A stretch of 64,000 nt of DNA from Clostridium aminobutyricum. GTDB lineage: Bacteria; Bacillota; Clostridia; Peptostreptococcales; Anaerovoracaceae. Every line of letters starts with the position of its first letter. Position 1 is the first letter of the stretch. Positions 8,633 to 18,295 of the stretch are shown here, in pieces. Position numbers and translations under genes: made by a program. Under the pieces are notes generated by a model. It saw only the letters and a list, made by a program, of their open reading frames with translations. It was not told the DNA's origin and made no database searches. The stretch covers positions 1,116,001-1,180,000 of the forward strand of contig NZ_JAFJZZ010000001.1 in NCBI RefSeq assembly GCF_017255415.1, given 5' to 3'.

Positions 8633-9376
8633 TTATTTTATTTCAAACTCACAATGAACAATGGCAGTGATTTCTTTTTCTAAAGAAGAGGTGTCATTCA
8701 TGCCGTAATCCGAAACCTCATTAGAATAAAGAGGCGTGATTTGTATAACTCCCATATCTGCATATTTCAAACCACCCAGTTTGCTTCCTGCATTCTCGGC
8801 AATCATCTCGGCTCTCTTTCTTGCATCCTTAGTGGCCTCAGCTAACATGGTCACCTTTAAATCGGCAATCTTAGTATATAAATACTGAGGCGCATTGGAC
8901 TGAAATTGAACTCCTTCATTAATCAGTTCTGTAGCGTTTCTGGAGATTTCCGTCACTCTATCGATGTCGGCGGAGCTGATGGTAACTGTTTGATATAAAT
9001 CATAGTAGTCGATATCGCTCGTATACTGGCCATTTGGCAATACTACATAATAAATGTTGGTATTGATTGCAGTAAATACGATTTGGTCCTTTTTTACGCC
9101 CTGTTTGATAAGATAATCAGATACTTTATTTTTATCTGCTTCAAGTTGGGTATACGCTTCTTGAAGATTTGCCGATTTCGCACTAAAGCTCCCATTCCAT
9201 ACGACGAGATCCGAAGTAATCTGCTGTTTTGCCGATCCCGTAACAGCAATTTTATCTCCGTTTCCTTTCACTTCAACGATGCCGTTTGTAAGAATAATCG
9301 ATGAGATAATAATTCCGATCACAATAATCATGGCCACTGCACCGTTTGCTGCGATTCTGTTTTTCCATTCATTCAT
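8633..9376 (-). CDS. SIMPL (DUF541) domain membrane-anchored protein
   Basis: A 247-residue protein with one N-terminal membrane helix (MIIVIGIIISSIILTNGIV, about residues 17-35) and the rest outside the membrane. The body matches the SIMPL/DUF541 family: ITVxGxA-type start (KIAVTGSAKQQITSD), a QLEADKNKVSDYLIKQGV helix, a central YDLYQTVTIS strand and the C-terminal DARKRAEMIAENAG helix. Relatives are periplasmic or surface proteins linked to oxidative stress or stacking into ring assemblies, with no settled biochemical role. It stands alone on the minus strand. Confidence 0.85.
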   Translation of the reverse strand: MNEWKNRIAANGAVAMIIVIGIIISSIILTNGIVEVKGNGDKIAVTGSAKQQITSDLVVWNGSFSAKSANLQEAYTQLEADKNKVSDYLIKQGVKKDQIVFTAINTNIYYVVLPNGQYTSDIDYYDLYQTVTISSADIDRVTEISRNATELINEGVQFQSNAPQYLYTKIADLKVTMLAEATKDARKRAEMIAENAGSKLGGLKYADMGVIQITPLYSNEVSDYGMNDTSSLEKEITAIVHCEFEIK

Positions 9377-9542
9377 TTCATTGTTCCCCCTTATTAAAAA
9401 TATTCTGCATTATTTTTTCATTATCTCTTAGACGGACTTCCCTTCCTTTTTGTTCCAATTAAAACTTAAATAGTTATATTGTAAATGCTCTTTAAGTAAC
9501 CGAAAAACCGGTTGCGCATAAATTGAATGGAGGTGATTTCAT

Positions 9543-9728
9543 ATGAATTATTGTGAGTTGACCGCAGCCATTTCTTCTCTTGCCATCGTAATCGCTAAAA
9601 ATATACCCGATGATGACGAGTTAGACCTGTTGGCAGCTACACTTACCCAATTGGGAGACACATTAGCTACTATTGCAGCTCACCGTTCTTTGTGTGAAAG
9701 CAGTAAAACACCTGAACATTCAGAGTAA
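9543..9728 (+). CDS. 61-residue small protein, DUF6774-like
   Basis: A short plus-strand gene with GGAGGTGAT before the ATG at 9543. The product is one helical domain (MNYCELTAAISSLAIVIA, then DDELDLLAATLTQLGDTLAT), a pattern common in small clostridial proteins placed in DUF6774. No catalytic motif or signal peptide is present and the function is unknown. It converges with the pentapeptide-repeat gene, with only 33 bp between their stops. Confidence 0.7.
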   Translation: MNYCELTAAISSLAIVIAKNIPDDDELDLLAATLTQLGDTLATIAAHRSLCESSKTPEHSE

Positions 9729-9761
9729 ATCCGGAATCGATTCCTAAACCTATCTCCTTCT

Positions 9762-10655
9762 TCAGCCTTGCCAATGTGCCGGACATGCCAGTACCGGAGG
9801 TAACTTTGTAGTCTTATCCCCTTTTGCAACATTGATCTGGGCCTGCGTTAAAAAGAGACTTTCGGAAAGGTCTGCCCCTCTTATATCGGCATCTCGCAAA
9901 TCCGCCCCGATAAAATCAGCTCCCTTCAAAACGGTATCTTTCAGATTTGCAGCAATTAAGTAAGCTCCTCTGAAATTAGCACCTTTCAAATTCATGTTTC
10001 TGAGATCTTTACCCATCCACTCTTTTCCTTGTTTCAGCTTCTTTTTTTTATATTGTTCGGAACTTATTTCTTTCAGAATTTGCCCTCTTATCAATTCACT
10101 GGTTTGTAAAAGGTACGTGTTTGCTTCTGCCCGATGTACTGCAATATCCAATTTCAAAAGATCATCTGCATCCAAATAAGTTAATTTTTCGATTTTTTTG
10201 ATCACGGTATCAAGATGCTGGCGGTAGGGCAAATCTGATTTTATATTTGCCGCTTGATTCAAATACCAAAGAACTTCTTGCAGTTGCCTCATGATTAAGA
10301 ACGACTCATACATTTTGTTCGCTGCTTCCGGTTTTTCCCGCCAATTTGCTCCTTTAAAAGTAATTTGAGCAATCTTTGGCCCTGCACCAAAGCAATCAAA
10401 AGCATCACACCCCTTTAAGCCTCGTTCTCTTAAATGACTATGAACTCCGCAAGTAAAATTCGATTGAAGATTTGGACAAGGGGTTCCGGGTTCTTTGTCG
10501 ATCGGAAATCCTTCAGAAGTTGAAAAATAAAGTGCAACACAGCACATACCAAAACAATTTTTACAATCCGCTCTTAAATTTCTAATCTCCATACTATTGA
10601 ATTCGTTCCTTTTTTCATTTATAGTCAAGTCTTGATTTCTAGAAATAGGTGTCAT
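9762..10655 (-). CDS. Cys-rich pentapeptide-repeat protein
   Basis: About 297 residues from the ATG at 10655. The N-terminal third is cysteine-rich ([10 protein letters not shown], then [11 protein letters not shown] and [11 protein letters not shown]), suggesting a metal or disulfide module. The middle is helical. Residues ~215-275 are pentapeptide repeats ([45 protein letters not shown]), which fold as a right-handed beta helix. A TTG at 10712 gives a longer frame, but its ribosome site is one arm of a hairpin terminator (10698-10724), so I prefer ATG 10655 behind AGAGGT. Function unknown; pentapeptide proteins can bind gyrase or act as scaffolds. Confidence 0.75.
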   Translation of the reverse strand: MTPISRNQDLTINEKRNEFNSMEIRNLRADCKNCFGMCCVALYFSTSEGFPIDKEPGTPCPNLQSNFTCGVHSHLRERGLKGCDAFDCFGAGPKIAQITFKGANWREKPEAANKMYESFLIMRQLQEVLWYLNQAANIKSDLPYRQHLDTVIKKIEKLTYLDADDLLKLDIAVHRAEANTYLLQTSELIRGQILKEISSEQYKKKKLKQGKEWMGKDLRNMNLKGANFRGAYLIAANLKDTVLKGADFIGADLRDADIRGADLSESLFLTQAQINVAKGDKTTKLPPVLACPAHWQG

Positions 10656-10697
10656 TATACCTCTTTGTCCTTCCTTTAATGAATAAGTCACACATAA

Positions 10698-10724
10698 AAG
10701 GAGGCATCTCAAAAATACCTCCTT
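10698..10724 (-). terminator. Terminator between the CheX gene and the pentapeptide-repeat gene
   Basis: AAGGAGG (10698-10704) pairs with CCTCCTT (10718-10724). On the minus strand the stem is followed by TTTATG. A weak-tailed hairpin that probably ends the CheX transcript. Confidence 0.5.
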
Positions 10725-10742
10725 CTACCCTACCTATAACTT

Positions 10743-11204
10743 TTATTTTTCCTCCAGAGATAGATAAATATAAAAAGGCTTATCTTCCATACGCATTTCA
10801 AGGCAGATAACCTTTGAATAACTTGTACTTACCGTAAATTCCCCATTCATTAAGGTAGGGGTAGAGATGTCTATGGTTGTACCCATCTCCGATAAGCTGA
10901 TACTTGCATTTGCTGCCAGCATATTACTTAATTCGGAGATAGCACTTTGAGCAAGCTCACCAAATTCTGTCACTTCCATCCCGCACATCATATAAGAAGC
11001 AATCTGCTTTGCGCAATCTTCTCCCATGGCGAAAAAAACATTTCCGGTCAGCTCTCCTATGATGCCTACGATTCCGATCACTCCGGAAGCATCAATTTGC
11101 TTCTCAAAATATTTTTGATTTTCGAGTTTTACATCTGTTATGCCTAACATTGGCATAACATTTAAAAACGCATCGCTAAATGCAGCTACAAATTCTCTAT
11201 TCAT
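10743..11204 (-). CDS. CheX-type phosphatase domain protein
   Basis: A 153-residue single-domain protein of the CheX/CheC fold. The family's catalytic E-x2-N pair is present as Glu91 and Asn94 in SAISELSNMLAANA; CheX enzymes dephosphorylate response regulators. The start chosen (MNREFVAAF, 11204) overlaps the stop of the upstream receiver gene by eight bases and follows AGGAGCGAG; a longer frame to 11231 would overlap more. No flagellar or chemotaxis gene is nearby, so its target is probably the neighbouring receiver protein rather than CheY. Confidence 0.82.
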   Translation of the reverse strand: MNREFVAAFSDAFLNVMPMLGITDVKLENQKYFEKQIDASGVIGIVGIIGELTGNVFFAMGEDCAKQIASYMMCGMEVTEFGELAQSAISELSNMLAANASISLSEMGTTIDISTPTLMNGEFTVSTSYSKVICLEMRMEDKPFYIYLSLEEK

Positions 11205-12060
11205 CGCACTCGCTCCTATTAAAGCCAACATTCATGTATACCTCACCGAAAACCGTTTCTGCTTTAGCAGAAGTAACGGAATCTAACTTTGGTTTTGAAA
11301 TCTTAATGGATTCTCCGTAAATAACAGTAGGCGGCGCTACACGCAGTCCAAAAATTTCGTTCTTCTTATTAATCATAGAACAAGCATTTCCCGCTATGAT
11401 ATTTGAAATTTCACCCATTACATTAATCACCTGTTCGTCGGTTAACACCTCTTTCTTAAACAAAGCTGCTGCCATGTTTTTAGCTGTTTCATGAGACATA
11501 TCCAAGATCATTCTACCGGAATATTTTCCGATGATCCCCATCACAACCGATATTCCTCTTGATATTTGTTCATCGTTTGCGGTGGTTTCATTTTCATATT
11601 GGGGAACAGATTTAAAAAATTTATTGCATGTATCTGTCAACGCTTCTTTAAAAGCGGTGTAATACAGTTGATCCAGTTCAACAAATAATTCTTGATCTGC
11701 CATAATTCTTCGAATCAATAAGGAAAGTTCTTCTCCGTCTACCGGTTTTTGTAGGTATCCAGACACTTTCGCTTTTCTTGCTTTTCGAATAATTTCTTCA
11801 TCCATCATTGAACTAATAACAATGACCTTCAGCTCCGGATCAATTTCGTGAATAGCTTTTGTGCATTCAATTCCGTCCGCTTCCGGCATTGTCATATCCA
11901 TTGTAACCAGATCCGGTTTTAGGTTCGAAACTGCTTCCACTGCTTCCGACAGAGAATTTGCACTACCGATGACTTCAAAGCCTTTCTCCGTTAGGATATT
12001 GCTGATCATTGCCACCGAAAAAGGAGAATCGTCCACAACAACTACTTTAACATCTTTCAT
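11197..12060 (-). CDS. Response regulator receiver fused to a CheX-like domain
   Basis: A 287-residue two-domain protein. Residues 1-120 are a CheY-like receiver with acidic pocket DD (10-11), phosphoacceptor Asp55 (TMDMTMP) and Lys105 (LQKPV). Residues ~130-287 are a CheX-like domain with Glu217 and Asn220 (VMGEISNIIAGN). One chain thus holds a phosphorylatable receiver and a likely phosphatase, and a separate CheX protein is encoded directly downstream with an eight-base overlap. No output DNA-binding domain is present. It lies 62 bp after the GGDEF-EAL gene, suggesting a shared signalling unit. No histidine kinase is in the window. Confidence 0.88.
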   Translation of the reverse strand: MKDVKVVVVDDSPFSVAMISNILTEKGFEVIGSANSLSEAVEAVSNLKPDLVTMDMTMPEADGIECTKAIHEIDPELKVIVISSMMDEEIIRKARKAKVSGYLQKPVDGEELSLLIRRIMADQELFVELDQLYYTAFKEALTDTCNKFFKSVPQYENETTANDEQISRGISVVMGIIGKYSGRMILDMSHETAKNMAAALFKKEVLTDEQVINVMGEISNIIAGNACSMINKKNEIFGLRVAPPTVIYGESIKISKPKLDSVTSAKAETVFGEVYMNVGFNRSECDE

Positions 12061-12122
12061 TCTTACACCTATCCTTTTCCCATTATAAACTATTATTGAA
12101 GAAGCCCTATATGATTTAATAT

Positions 12123-15100
12123 TTAATTATTGCTGATCTTTCTGAATATGTTTTCAACCTCGGATGGAGAGATTGGCCTATATAAGTAAAAGCCTTGCAC
12201 TTCATTACATTTTCTTTGACGTAAAAACTCTAGCTGTGCTTTATTCTCCACCCCTTCAGCAATAACACGGAGTCCTAAATTTTTTGCAAGATTAATGATA
12301 CTATCTGTTATAACTCGATCTTTATCATTGTTTTCAATACCATTAATAAATTGCATGTCGATTTTAATTCGGTCTATCGGTAAAATTTTCAACCTGCTCA
12401 ATGAGGAATATTCCGTACCGAAATCATCAATTGAAATCGAAACGCCTAATTTTTTGAGCTGATTTAATACGTCTACTATGTAATATTCTTCCGCAATCGT
12501 GATGCTCTCTGTAATCTCCAGTTCAAGATACTGCGGATCCAAGCCCGTCTTCTTAAGGATGTTATCAACTTGAGAAACTAAATTGGGATCTCTGAATTGA
12601 TTCACCGATAAATTAACTGCCATTCGTACGGGAGGAAATCCTAAATTCTGCCAATATTTATTCTGTATACAAGCCGTTTCCAAAGCCCATTCACCAATGG
12701 AATTAATAGCGCCCGTATGCTCCGCTAGAGGAATAAATACGTTTGGAGAAATCACGCCTTGCTCTGGATGATTCCATCTTAGTAAAGCTTCAAAACCGGT
12801 AATCTGATTTGTCTCAAGACAAACTTGGGGTTGATATTCGAGATAGAGTTCCTCTCTTTCTTTGGCGTGATATAAATTATTTGTCAACCGTATTCTGGTA
12901 TGGATTTCTTCTTTCATTTCAGAAGAACATAACAGGTATTGATTTTTACCCGTGTCTTTGGCTTTATGCAATGCGATATTCGCATTCTTTATCAAGGAGT
13001 CCGTATCTGCTCCATCTTCCGGATAAATGGATATTCCGGCACTGGCAGAGATAAAGAACTCCTGCTCTTTCAGTATGAAAACTTGATTAAACAGTTCCAT
13101 GACCTTATTGACAACCGTAATGATATCTTCGCGATTTGAAATATTAGTCAGCAAGATCAAAAATTCATCTCCGCCAAAGCGGCAAATCGTATCTGATTTA
13201 CGCAAACCAGCCGATAAATGTCCTGCCATCTGCTTTAACAGCTCATCCCCTCCGTCATGTCCAATGGCATCATTGATCGTTTTAAAAGAATCAAGATCCA
13301 AAAAAACGATTCCCAGCATTTTCTCCGTACGATTAGCCAGATGAATAGCTTGATTGGCTCTGTCTTTAAATAAAACGCGGTTCGGTAAATTAGTCAGTTG
13401 ATCGTAATACGCCAAATAACTAATTTCTTTTTCGGCATTTACTTTTAGTAAGGCATCCGCAAATACATTCGATATAATTTTTAATAGACTCGTCTGATCC
13501 TTACGCCACTGTTCTTGCGATTTTGCTAAATTAAATTCCAGAAACCCCAGCACTTGATTATTCCCAACAATAGGAATCAATCTCGTTGTAAAGAAAGTTT
13601 CCTTACATACATGACCTAATTGATCTGTATTTTTTGATATATTTACGATCTCTTTTAACAGCAACTGTTTCACCCACCAAGTATCCGGATCTACATACAT
13701 CTCTTCAAATTTTCTTCGCTCTATTTTAGAAGATTGATACCACCTATGGGTAGCCTTAATTTTCATGTTTTCCATATCAAAAATGCCTAAACTGGCAATT
13801 TCCACTTCAAAATGCTCCCCGCATTTTCGTAATGCATAATTTATTTTTTCGTCGAAATTAAGTACATTGATGGTTACAAAATTCGCTGAGATATCCGAAA
13901 TCAATGTCTGAAACCTTACTTGTTCCACATTCTCTTTGAGCCGTAATATATATATTTTATTCACAAAAAATGCAACCCAAATCCCAATGGCCAAGATTCC
14001 GATTCGAGCTATATAATCACTGCTGTCGATAAGAACCATTGCCTGTGGTTTAATATACCACACGAGAATTTGTGTAGTAATTGCAGAAATTGCAATAAAA
14101 ACCAACGTATTGGACTTATTCAGCAAAAGAGAAATGATGACAAATATAAAGGGGAAAACCCAAATCGTTACGCCGCCGAACTCAACAAATTGAATGGTGA
14201 TTGCTGGAATAGCCACTACCATACTAATGGTGATAATGATATTTTTTATATTTTCCTCTAAGTTGACATACTGAAGGACTTTTACGGCTATACCCAAAAG
14301 AAGCAATACCGCACTGGACATTAAAATCTTAGACAAATTGCCATGTTCACTGACGATATACTGTGCAATAAAACATAAAAAACTTCCTGCTATAAATGCA
14401 GTCGACAAATGACGATAAATCCTCACACGATTGGCCTCATTTAAAATAAACTCGTCATCTAAATAAACTTTTTCATTCATGAAGCGGTATTTAATGATCG
14501 AATAGAAGATTCCAATACAGGGCAACAAAATAATGATAGGAGCGATTTGAGGTATAGTAAAAGGCAAAACAGTATTTCCTATTATGTCTGTAAACAAAGC
14601 TATAATAAAGGCTGTAACAAAAGAATAAAAAATAATATTGGCCTGATTTTTACTTGTCTTATCTGTTTCATGCTTTTTCCAATTCCATAGCAGAAAAAGG
14701 CCAAGACATACATAGCCAACAACATAGACATGAAAAAATAAATCATAAAAATTGTTCGGTGCGAAATTAACCCAACCAAACGAAGAATAGATAAAATGAT
14801 ACTGCCGGAAAGCATTACTGGATAATGAAAAAAAATAGAGAATAAATAAAGGAGGCAACGTTAAAAAGACCCACCTTTTCTTTAGAAACTGCTCTTCCCC
14901 GGTTAAAATAGCAATATAAATTAATAATTCATAGAAAAAAGTTCCCCAACCGATAGCGGATATGCGTCTCCAAAATAAGCAATTTTCCATTGTCGGAGCA
15001 GAAATAGCTATCGAGAATCCGAAGGACCAAATAAATAAAGAGAGACAAGTAATAAAAAAAATCCTATTAATCTTTTCTTTCGGATTAATATATAAAATAT

Positions 15101-15170
15101 AAGTTCCGAAAAAAAAGTAAAAAAAACAGACAAATAAAAACACTATTGAAAATGTCATTGGTGCATTCAC
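12123..15170 (-). CDS. Membrane GGDEF-EAL cyclic-di-GMP protein with 7TM and GAF-like domains
   Basis: A 1015-residue signalling protein. The N-terminus has seven or more hydrophobic helices in a 7TM-receptor-like block, then further membrane segments to ~residue 400. A GAF-like region (~410-560) follows, then GGDEF (FGGDEF near residue 668) with an RxxD inhibitory site just before it (RKSD), and an EAL domain (EALLRW near 793) with the NLS, DDFGTEYSS and EGVEN motifs. Both catalytic signatures are intact, so it could make and degrade c-di-GMP; the balance cannot be read from sequence. Directly upstream of the receiver-CheX gene on the same strand. Confidence 0.9.
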   Translation of the reverse strand: MNAPMTFSIVFLFVCFFYFFFGTYILYINPKEKINRIFFITCLSLFIWSFGFSIAISAPTMENCLFWRRISAIGWGTFFYELLIYIAILTGEEQFLKKRWVFLTLPPLFILYFFSLSSNAFRQYHFIYSSFGWVNFAPNNFYDLFFHVYVVGYVCLGLFLLWNWKKHETDKTSKNQANIIFYSFVTAFIIALFTDIIGNTVLPFTIPQIAPIIILLPCIGIFYSIIKYRFMNEKVYLDDEFILNEANRVRIYRHLSTAFIAGSFLCFIAQYIVSEHGNLSKILMSSAVLLLLGIAVKVLQYVNLEENIKNIIITISMVVAIPAITIQFVEFGGVTIWVFPFIFVIISLLLNKSNTLVFIAISAITTQILVWYIKPQAMVLIDSSDYIARIGILAIGIWVAFFVNKIYILRLKENVEQVRFQTLISDISANFVTINVLNFDEKINYALRKCGEHFEVEIASLGIFDMENMKIKATHRWYQSSKIERRKFEEMYVDPDTWWVKQLLLKEIVNISKNTDQLGHVCKETFFTTRLIPIVGNNQVLGFLEFNLAKSQEQWRKDQTSLLKIISNVFADALLKVNAEKEISYLAYYDQLTNLPNRVLFKDRANQAIHLANRTEKMLGIVFLDLDSFKTINDAIGHDGGDELLKQMAGHLSAGLRKSDTICRFGGDEFLILLTNISNREDIITVVNKVMELFNQVFILKEQEFFISASAGISIYPEDGADTDSLIKNANIALHKAKDTGKNQYLLCSSEMKEEIHTRIRLTNNLYHAKEREELYLEYQPQVCLETNQITGFEALLRWNHPEQGVISPNVFIPLAEHTGAINSIGEWALETACIQNKYWQNLGFPPVRMAVNLSVNQFRDPNLVSQVDNILKKTGLDPQYLELEITESITIAEEYYIVDVLNQLKKLGVSISIDDFGTEYSSLSRLKILPIDRIKIDMQFINGIENNDKDRVITDSIINLAKNLGLRVIAEGVENKAQLEFLRQRKCNEVQGFYLYRPISPSEVENIFRKISNN

Positions 15171-15416
15171 TACAAAAATCCTCCTTTAATATAAGGATCC
15201 AGATTGGTTGACTGAATTTCAATCGTCATTGTTACAATAAGTTAGACTTATGTATAGATACCTTCGATAGCTGCTACATTATTCCACATTTTATATCCAT
15301 ATTATACATAATTTAATAGGCTTTGTACAAGTTATTTGAAAAATTTGTATAATCCGTCAAGTAATGCACATAAAAAATCCGCCCCCTGCATTATTGGCAA
15401 AGAGCGGTTGAATTAC
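15171..15416. other. Intergenic region with weak terminator of phoH
   Basis: No gene is seen. An imperfect hairpin at 15373-15412 (CCGC/GCGG arms, T run on the minus strand) is a likely terminator of the PIN-PhoH gene. The remainder, upstream of the GGDEF-EAL gene, presumably holds its promoter, but no convincing boxes were identified. Confidence 0.45.
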
Positions 15417-16811
15417 TTACAAACATTCCTCTGCTATTCTAGCTAATGGGCTTCGCTCCACTTCTTCCAAAGTGACATGTCCGGTTATCTCATACGGTTT
15501 CATCTTTTCAATGACGTAAACGAGTCCGTTTGACTTGGAATCAACGAGAGTATTATCAATCTGATTGTCTGACGGATCCCCTATCATAATAAATTTTGAA
15601 TTCAATCCGGCTCTGGTCAGCATCAGTTTTGCAAGATGCGGTGTCATTTCCTGCGCCTCATCTATAATAACCATTGCATTCGATAAAGTTCTGCCCCGCA
15701 TGAACGCAAAAGTTTTCATTTCAATCACCCCTGCGTCTTTATATTGTTCTAAAAAGCTTTCTACCGAAAAGTTTGGCTTCTCGGTATAGTCCATTCGTTT
15801 CTTTGCGTTTTTACTCAGTTTATCATTTTTTGCAGCAGCGTTCTTTTTTTGTCTCTCACTCATTAAACTCTCAATTGCATCACCAAAGGAATCCATGAAA
15901 GGCTTTAGCTTTGCATCTTCCGTTCCGGGTAAATAACCGATAGCATTTCCAGCAGAAACCACAGGCTTGACAAGAATAATCTTATCATACACATTGTTTT
16001 CCAGAACCTTTTGTAATGCGGCCGCTACAGAAAGAATGGATTTCCCTGTGCCGGCTCCTCCGCTTAATGTGACCAAATGAAGCTCTTCATCCATCAGTAG
16101 TTCAAAAGCCATTCTTTGTTCTCTATTTTTAGGAGATAAGCCCCAAGCCTTATCATTGGCATATTTCAAAGGAACAATTTTATGTCCGTCAAATTTGGCA
16201 AGTGTCTCGTGGGAGTCCCGATCGCTGCTTCTGATGCAGAAAAATTCGTTTGGGTAGGCATTTAATCCGGTCTTCTTTGTTAACTTTAATCCTCCCTGAT
16301 AGATTTTATCGATTTGCCCTGAAGTTAAGGTGATCTCTTTATACCCTTTAAAGCTTTGGTCTACATCAATCTTATCGTTTTGATAATCTTGTACAGATAA
16401 ATTTAAGGATTCTGCTTTAATCGCAACACAAAGGTCTTTCGTCACTAAGATCGTCGGAATAGGTTGTGACTCGTTCATGATGTTCATTGCAACGGTTAAA
16501 ATTTTGTTATCATTTTTATTTAAATCCATTGCATCAGGAAGTTCAACAGGATTCATATGATTTAATTCAACTCTTAACGTCCCGCCATTTGGCAACGTTA
16601 CCCCATTATGAATATTGCCGTATTGCCGTACTTGATTGATTTCCCGGATGGCCTCTCGCGCTTGGTAGCCCAATATCCCTTCCTTTTTCTTTAGATTATC
16701 TAGCTCTTCCAAGCATACTAACGGGATAATGATGTTATTGTCTTCAAAAGTATGAATACAGCCAGGAAAATGGATCAATACATTTGTATCCAGTATATAG
16801 TTCTTAATCAA
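15417..16811 (-). CDS. PIN-PhoH fusion protein (PhoH2/YlaK-like)
   Basis: A 464-residue protein with two domains. Residues ~1-150 form a PIN ribonuclease domain (YILDTNVLIHFPG at the start, with acidic residues such as the Asp of VTKDL). Residues ~215-464 form a PhoH P-loop ATPase with Walker A GGAGTGKS near residue 250 and Walker B VIIDEAQEMTP. Family members (PhoH2) act as RNA helicase-ribonucleases, ATP-dependent and cytoplasmic. Length is typical. Stand-alone gene. Confidence 0.92.
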   Translation of the reverse strand: MIKNYILDTNVLIHFPGCIHTFEDNNIIIPLVCLEELDNLKKKEGILGYQAREAIREINQVRQYGNIHNGVTLPNGGTLRVELNHMNPVELPDAMDLNKNDNKILTVAMNIMNESQPIPTILVTKDLCVAIKAESLNLSVQDYQNDKIDVDQSFKGYKEITLTSGQIDKIYQGGLKLTKKTGLNAYPNEFFCIRSSDRDSHETLAKFDGHKIVPLKYANDKAWGLSPKNREQRMAFELLMDEELHLVTLSGGAGTGKSILSVAAALQKVLENNVYDKIILVKPVVSAGNAIGYLPGTEDAKLKPFMDSFGDAIESLMSERQKKNAAAKNDKLSKNAKKRMDYTEKPNFSVESFLEQYKDAGVIEMKTFAFMRGRTLSNAMVIIDEAQEMTPHLAKLMLTRAGLNSKFIMIGDPSDNQIDNTLVDSKSNGLVYVIEKMKPYEITGHVTLEEVERSPLARIAEECL

Positions 16812-16914
16812 ATCAAATTCCCTCCTTAGGGCAGTTTCGCCACTCTACTAAGAGCTAACGATATTTCCTAGTAGATAAAAAAACTAAAGCAGCATGATAA
16901 ACTACCGATTGTAG

Positions 16915-17505
16915 TTACAATGCTACTTTTAACTCATCATATTGCTGTGCATATTGCTCTATTATCGCTCCAATTTGAAACCAATGTTTCACGCGTGTCA
17001 CATTGGCAGGCAACGCCCCTCTATTGTAGTTACAATCAATCAGAAGCACTTCAAAACCTGCCTGCGACAGCTGTATGGCATTTTCATATCGATCCTCAAT
17101 AAATAAATCTGATTTTAACTCCTCCGCTTTATGTATTTTGTCATGACTTCCGAGCAACGATAAGGAATGCATCGGTATCTTGTGGTCTGACAGCCAGTCC
17201 AAAGTCACTTGCTTCATTTTTTCTTCTCGGGCAGTCACAAAATGTATTCGGTGAATAGAATGCAGGTCTTTTATCGCCATTGCCGCTCCAAATCTGATCT
17301 TTGCTTCTTTATGCAGTAATTCACCGTACTCCTTATAGAATTGACTATAGGCCTCCGGATTTACACCTAGGATTTTATGTATTTCATAGTGAATGGCATC
17401 CTCCGGCTCGAGATGGGTGTTAAAATATTCATTTACCCGGGAAATCCAATAATAGGGCTCTGTAATCGTGCCATCAATATCAATGCACAGATTTAATCGT
17501 TTCAT
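16915..17505 (-). CDS. HAD-family 5'-nucleotidase-like phosphatase (NT5C type)
   Basis: A 196-residue HAD hydrolase. Motif I is IDIDGTITEP near the start, motif II the T of HFVTAREEK, and the acidic motif is LFIEDRYENA. This arrangement matches the 5'(3')-deoxyribonucleotidase (NT5C) / YqfW-type group. The likely reaction is nucleoside monophosphate dephosphorylation, but the substrate is not fixed by sequence. AGGAGG lies upstream of the ATG. No partner genes are adjacent. Confidence 0.8.
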   Translation of the reverse strand: MKRLNLCIDIDGTITEPYYWISRVNEYFNTHLEPEDAIHYEIHKILGVNPEAYSQFYKEYGELLHKEAKIRFGAAMAIKDLHSIHRIHFVTAREEKMKQVTLDWLSDHKIPMHSLSLLGSHDKIHKAEELKSDLFIEDRYENAIQLSQAGFEVLLIDCNYNRGALPANVTRVKHWFQIGAIIEQYAQQYDELKVAL

Positions 17506-17653
17506 CCTCTTTACCTCCTATGTATTTTCTGATTACATTATAATATTTCCACGGAAATATCTCTTTAAGAGAGCGTAAAATCTTTGTAAATTAAATGATT
17601 TTACCTCTGGGAAATAACCTCTTTGACTCAATCACTCTTCATGACAACAAAAA

Positions 17654-17691
17654 AACCCTGTAAACTGATTATAAAAATACAGTACAGAGTT
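17654..17691 (-). terminator. Terminator of CoA-binding protein gene
   Basis: AACCCTGT (17654-17661) pairs with ACAGAGTT (17684-17691) with one mismatch; on the minus strand the stem is followed by TTTTTTTG. It ends the gene at 17721. Confidence 0.7.
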
Positions 17692-17720
17692 CTCTTTAAA
17701 GGTTTATTCTATTATAAAAT

Positions 17721-18080
17721 TTAGTTACACATGTAAACACTTAACCCTACGAGGAGACAGCTTTCAATAAAAGGAAGATTCTTCTGGCGCAAATAATCAA
17801 GCAATTCCGGACTTTCCGCCCCCGGTTGGATCACCACATTATTAAAGTTCTTTTCACATTCTTTCATTAATTGTAACCCCTTTACCGGATTAATGCATAA
17901 ATCAATAACATCAATATCCTCCGGAATATCATTAATGGATTGCAGTTCTTTTCCTACACAATAGACTTTATATCCTGCTCCCTCCATCTGCTTTTTAATT
18001 TTATAAGCATACTTATCTTCATTTAACGTATCGCCAACAACAGCAAACGTTTTTTGCCTCATTGTTTCTCTTAAATCCAT
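17721..18080 (-). CDS. CoA-binding (Rossmann) domain protein
   Basis: A 119-residue single-domain protein of the CoA_binding_2 family, related to the YccU-type small proteins. Visible marks are FAVVGDTLNEDKYAYKI at the N-terminus, YCVGKEL, IDLCINPVKG and the VVIQPGAESPELLDYLR block. I use the ATG at 18080, which follows AAAGGAGC by six bases; a longer frame to 18149 lacks a ribosome site. Relatives bind CoA or a nucleotide, but no reaction is established. Confidence 0.82.
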   Translation of the reverse strand: MDLRETMRQKTFAVVGDTLNEDKYAYKIKKQMEGAGYKVYCVGKELQSINDIPEDIDVIDLCINPVKGLQLMKECEKNFNNVVIQPGAESPELLDYLRQKNLPFIESCLLVGLSVYMCN

Positions 18081-18215
18081 TTTATTGCTCCTTTCATGAT
18101 ATGACCTTATTTTATCACTATTGTTTTCTATGTGCTGTAACAAAGTCACCGAACAGCTTTTTATGAAACTCCATTAATATCGCAAGCGATATTTCCTACA
18201 TTATAAAAATTATAA

Positions 18216-18290
18216 GCCATAAACTGCATACTTGCAAGCTTGGAAAAGGTGGCTCCACTCCCTGCCGTCCGTTTTACCCAGCCAAGCAGA
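18216..18290 (-). repeat. Degenerate copy of the 79-bp hairpin repeat
   Basis: On the minus strand this gap contains CTTGGCTGGGTAAAACGG, then CAGGGAG and GGAGCC, then CCAAGCTTGCAAG. These follow in the same order as in the tandem repeat at 30.8-31.2 kb. It lies just past the stop of the PBP gene, so the repeat may serve as its terminator. The right-hand arms are diverged. Confidence 0.5.
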
Positions 18291-18295
18291 AAACA

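Noticed and set aside
10656-10712. TTG start of the pentapeptide-repeat gene at 10712
   Set aside because: Its ribosome site is the stem of a terminator hairpin; ATG 10655 has its own site and gives a cleaner protein.
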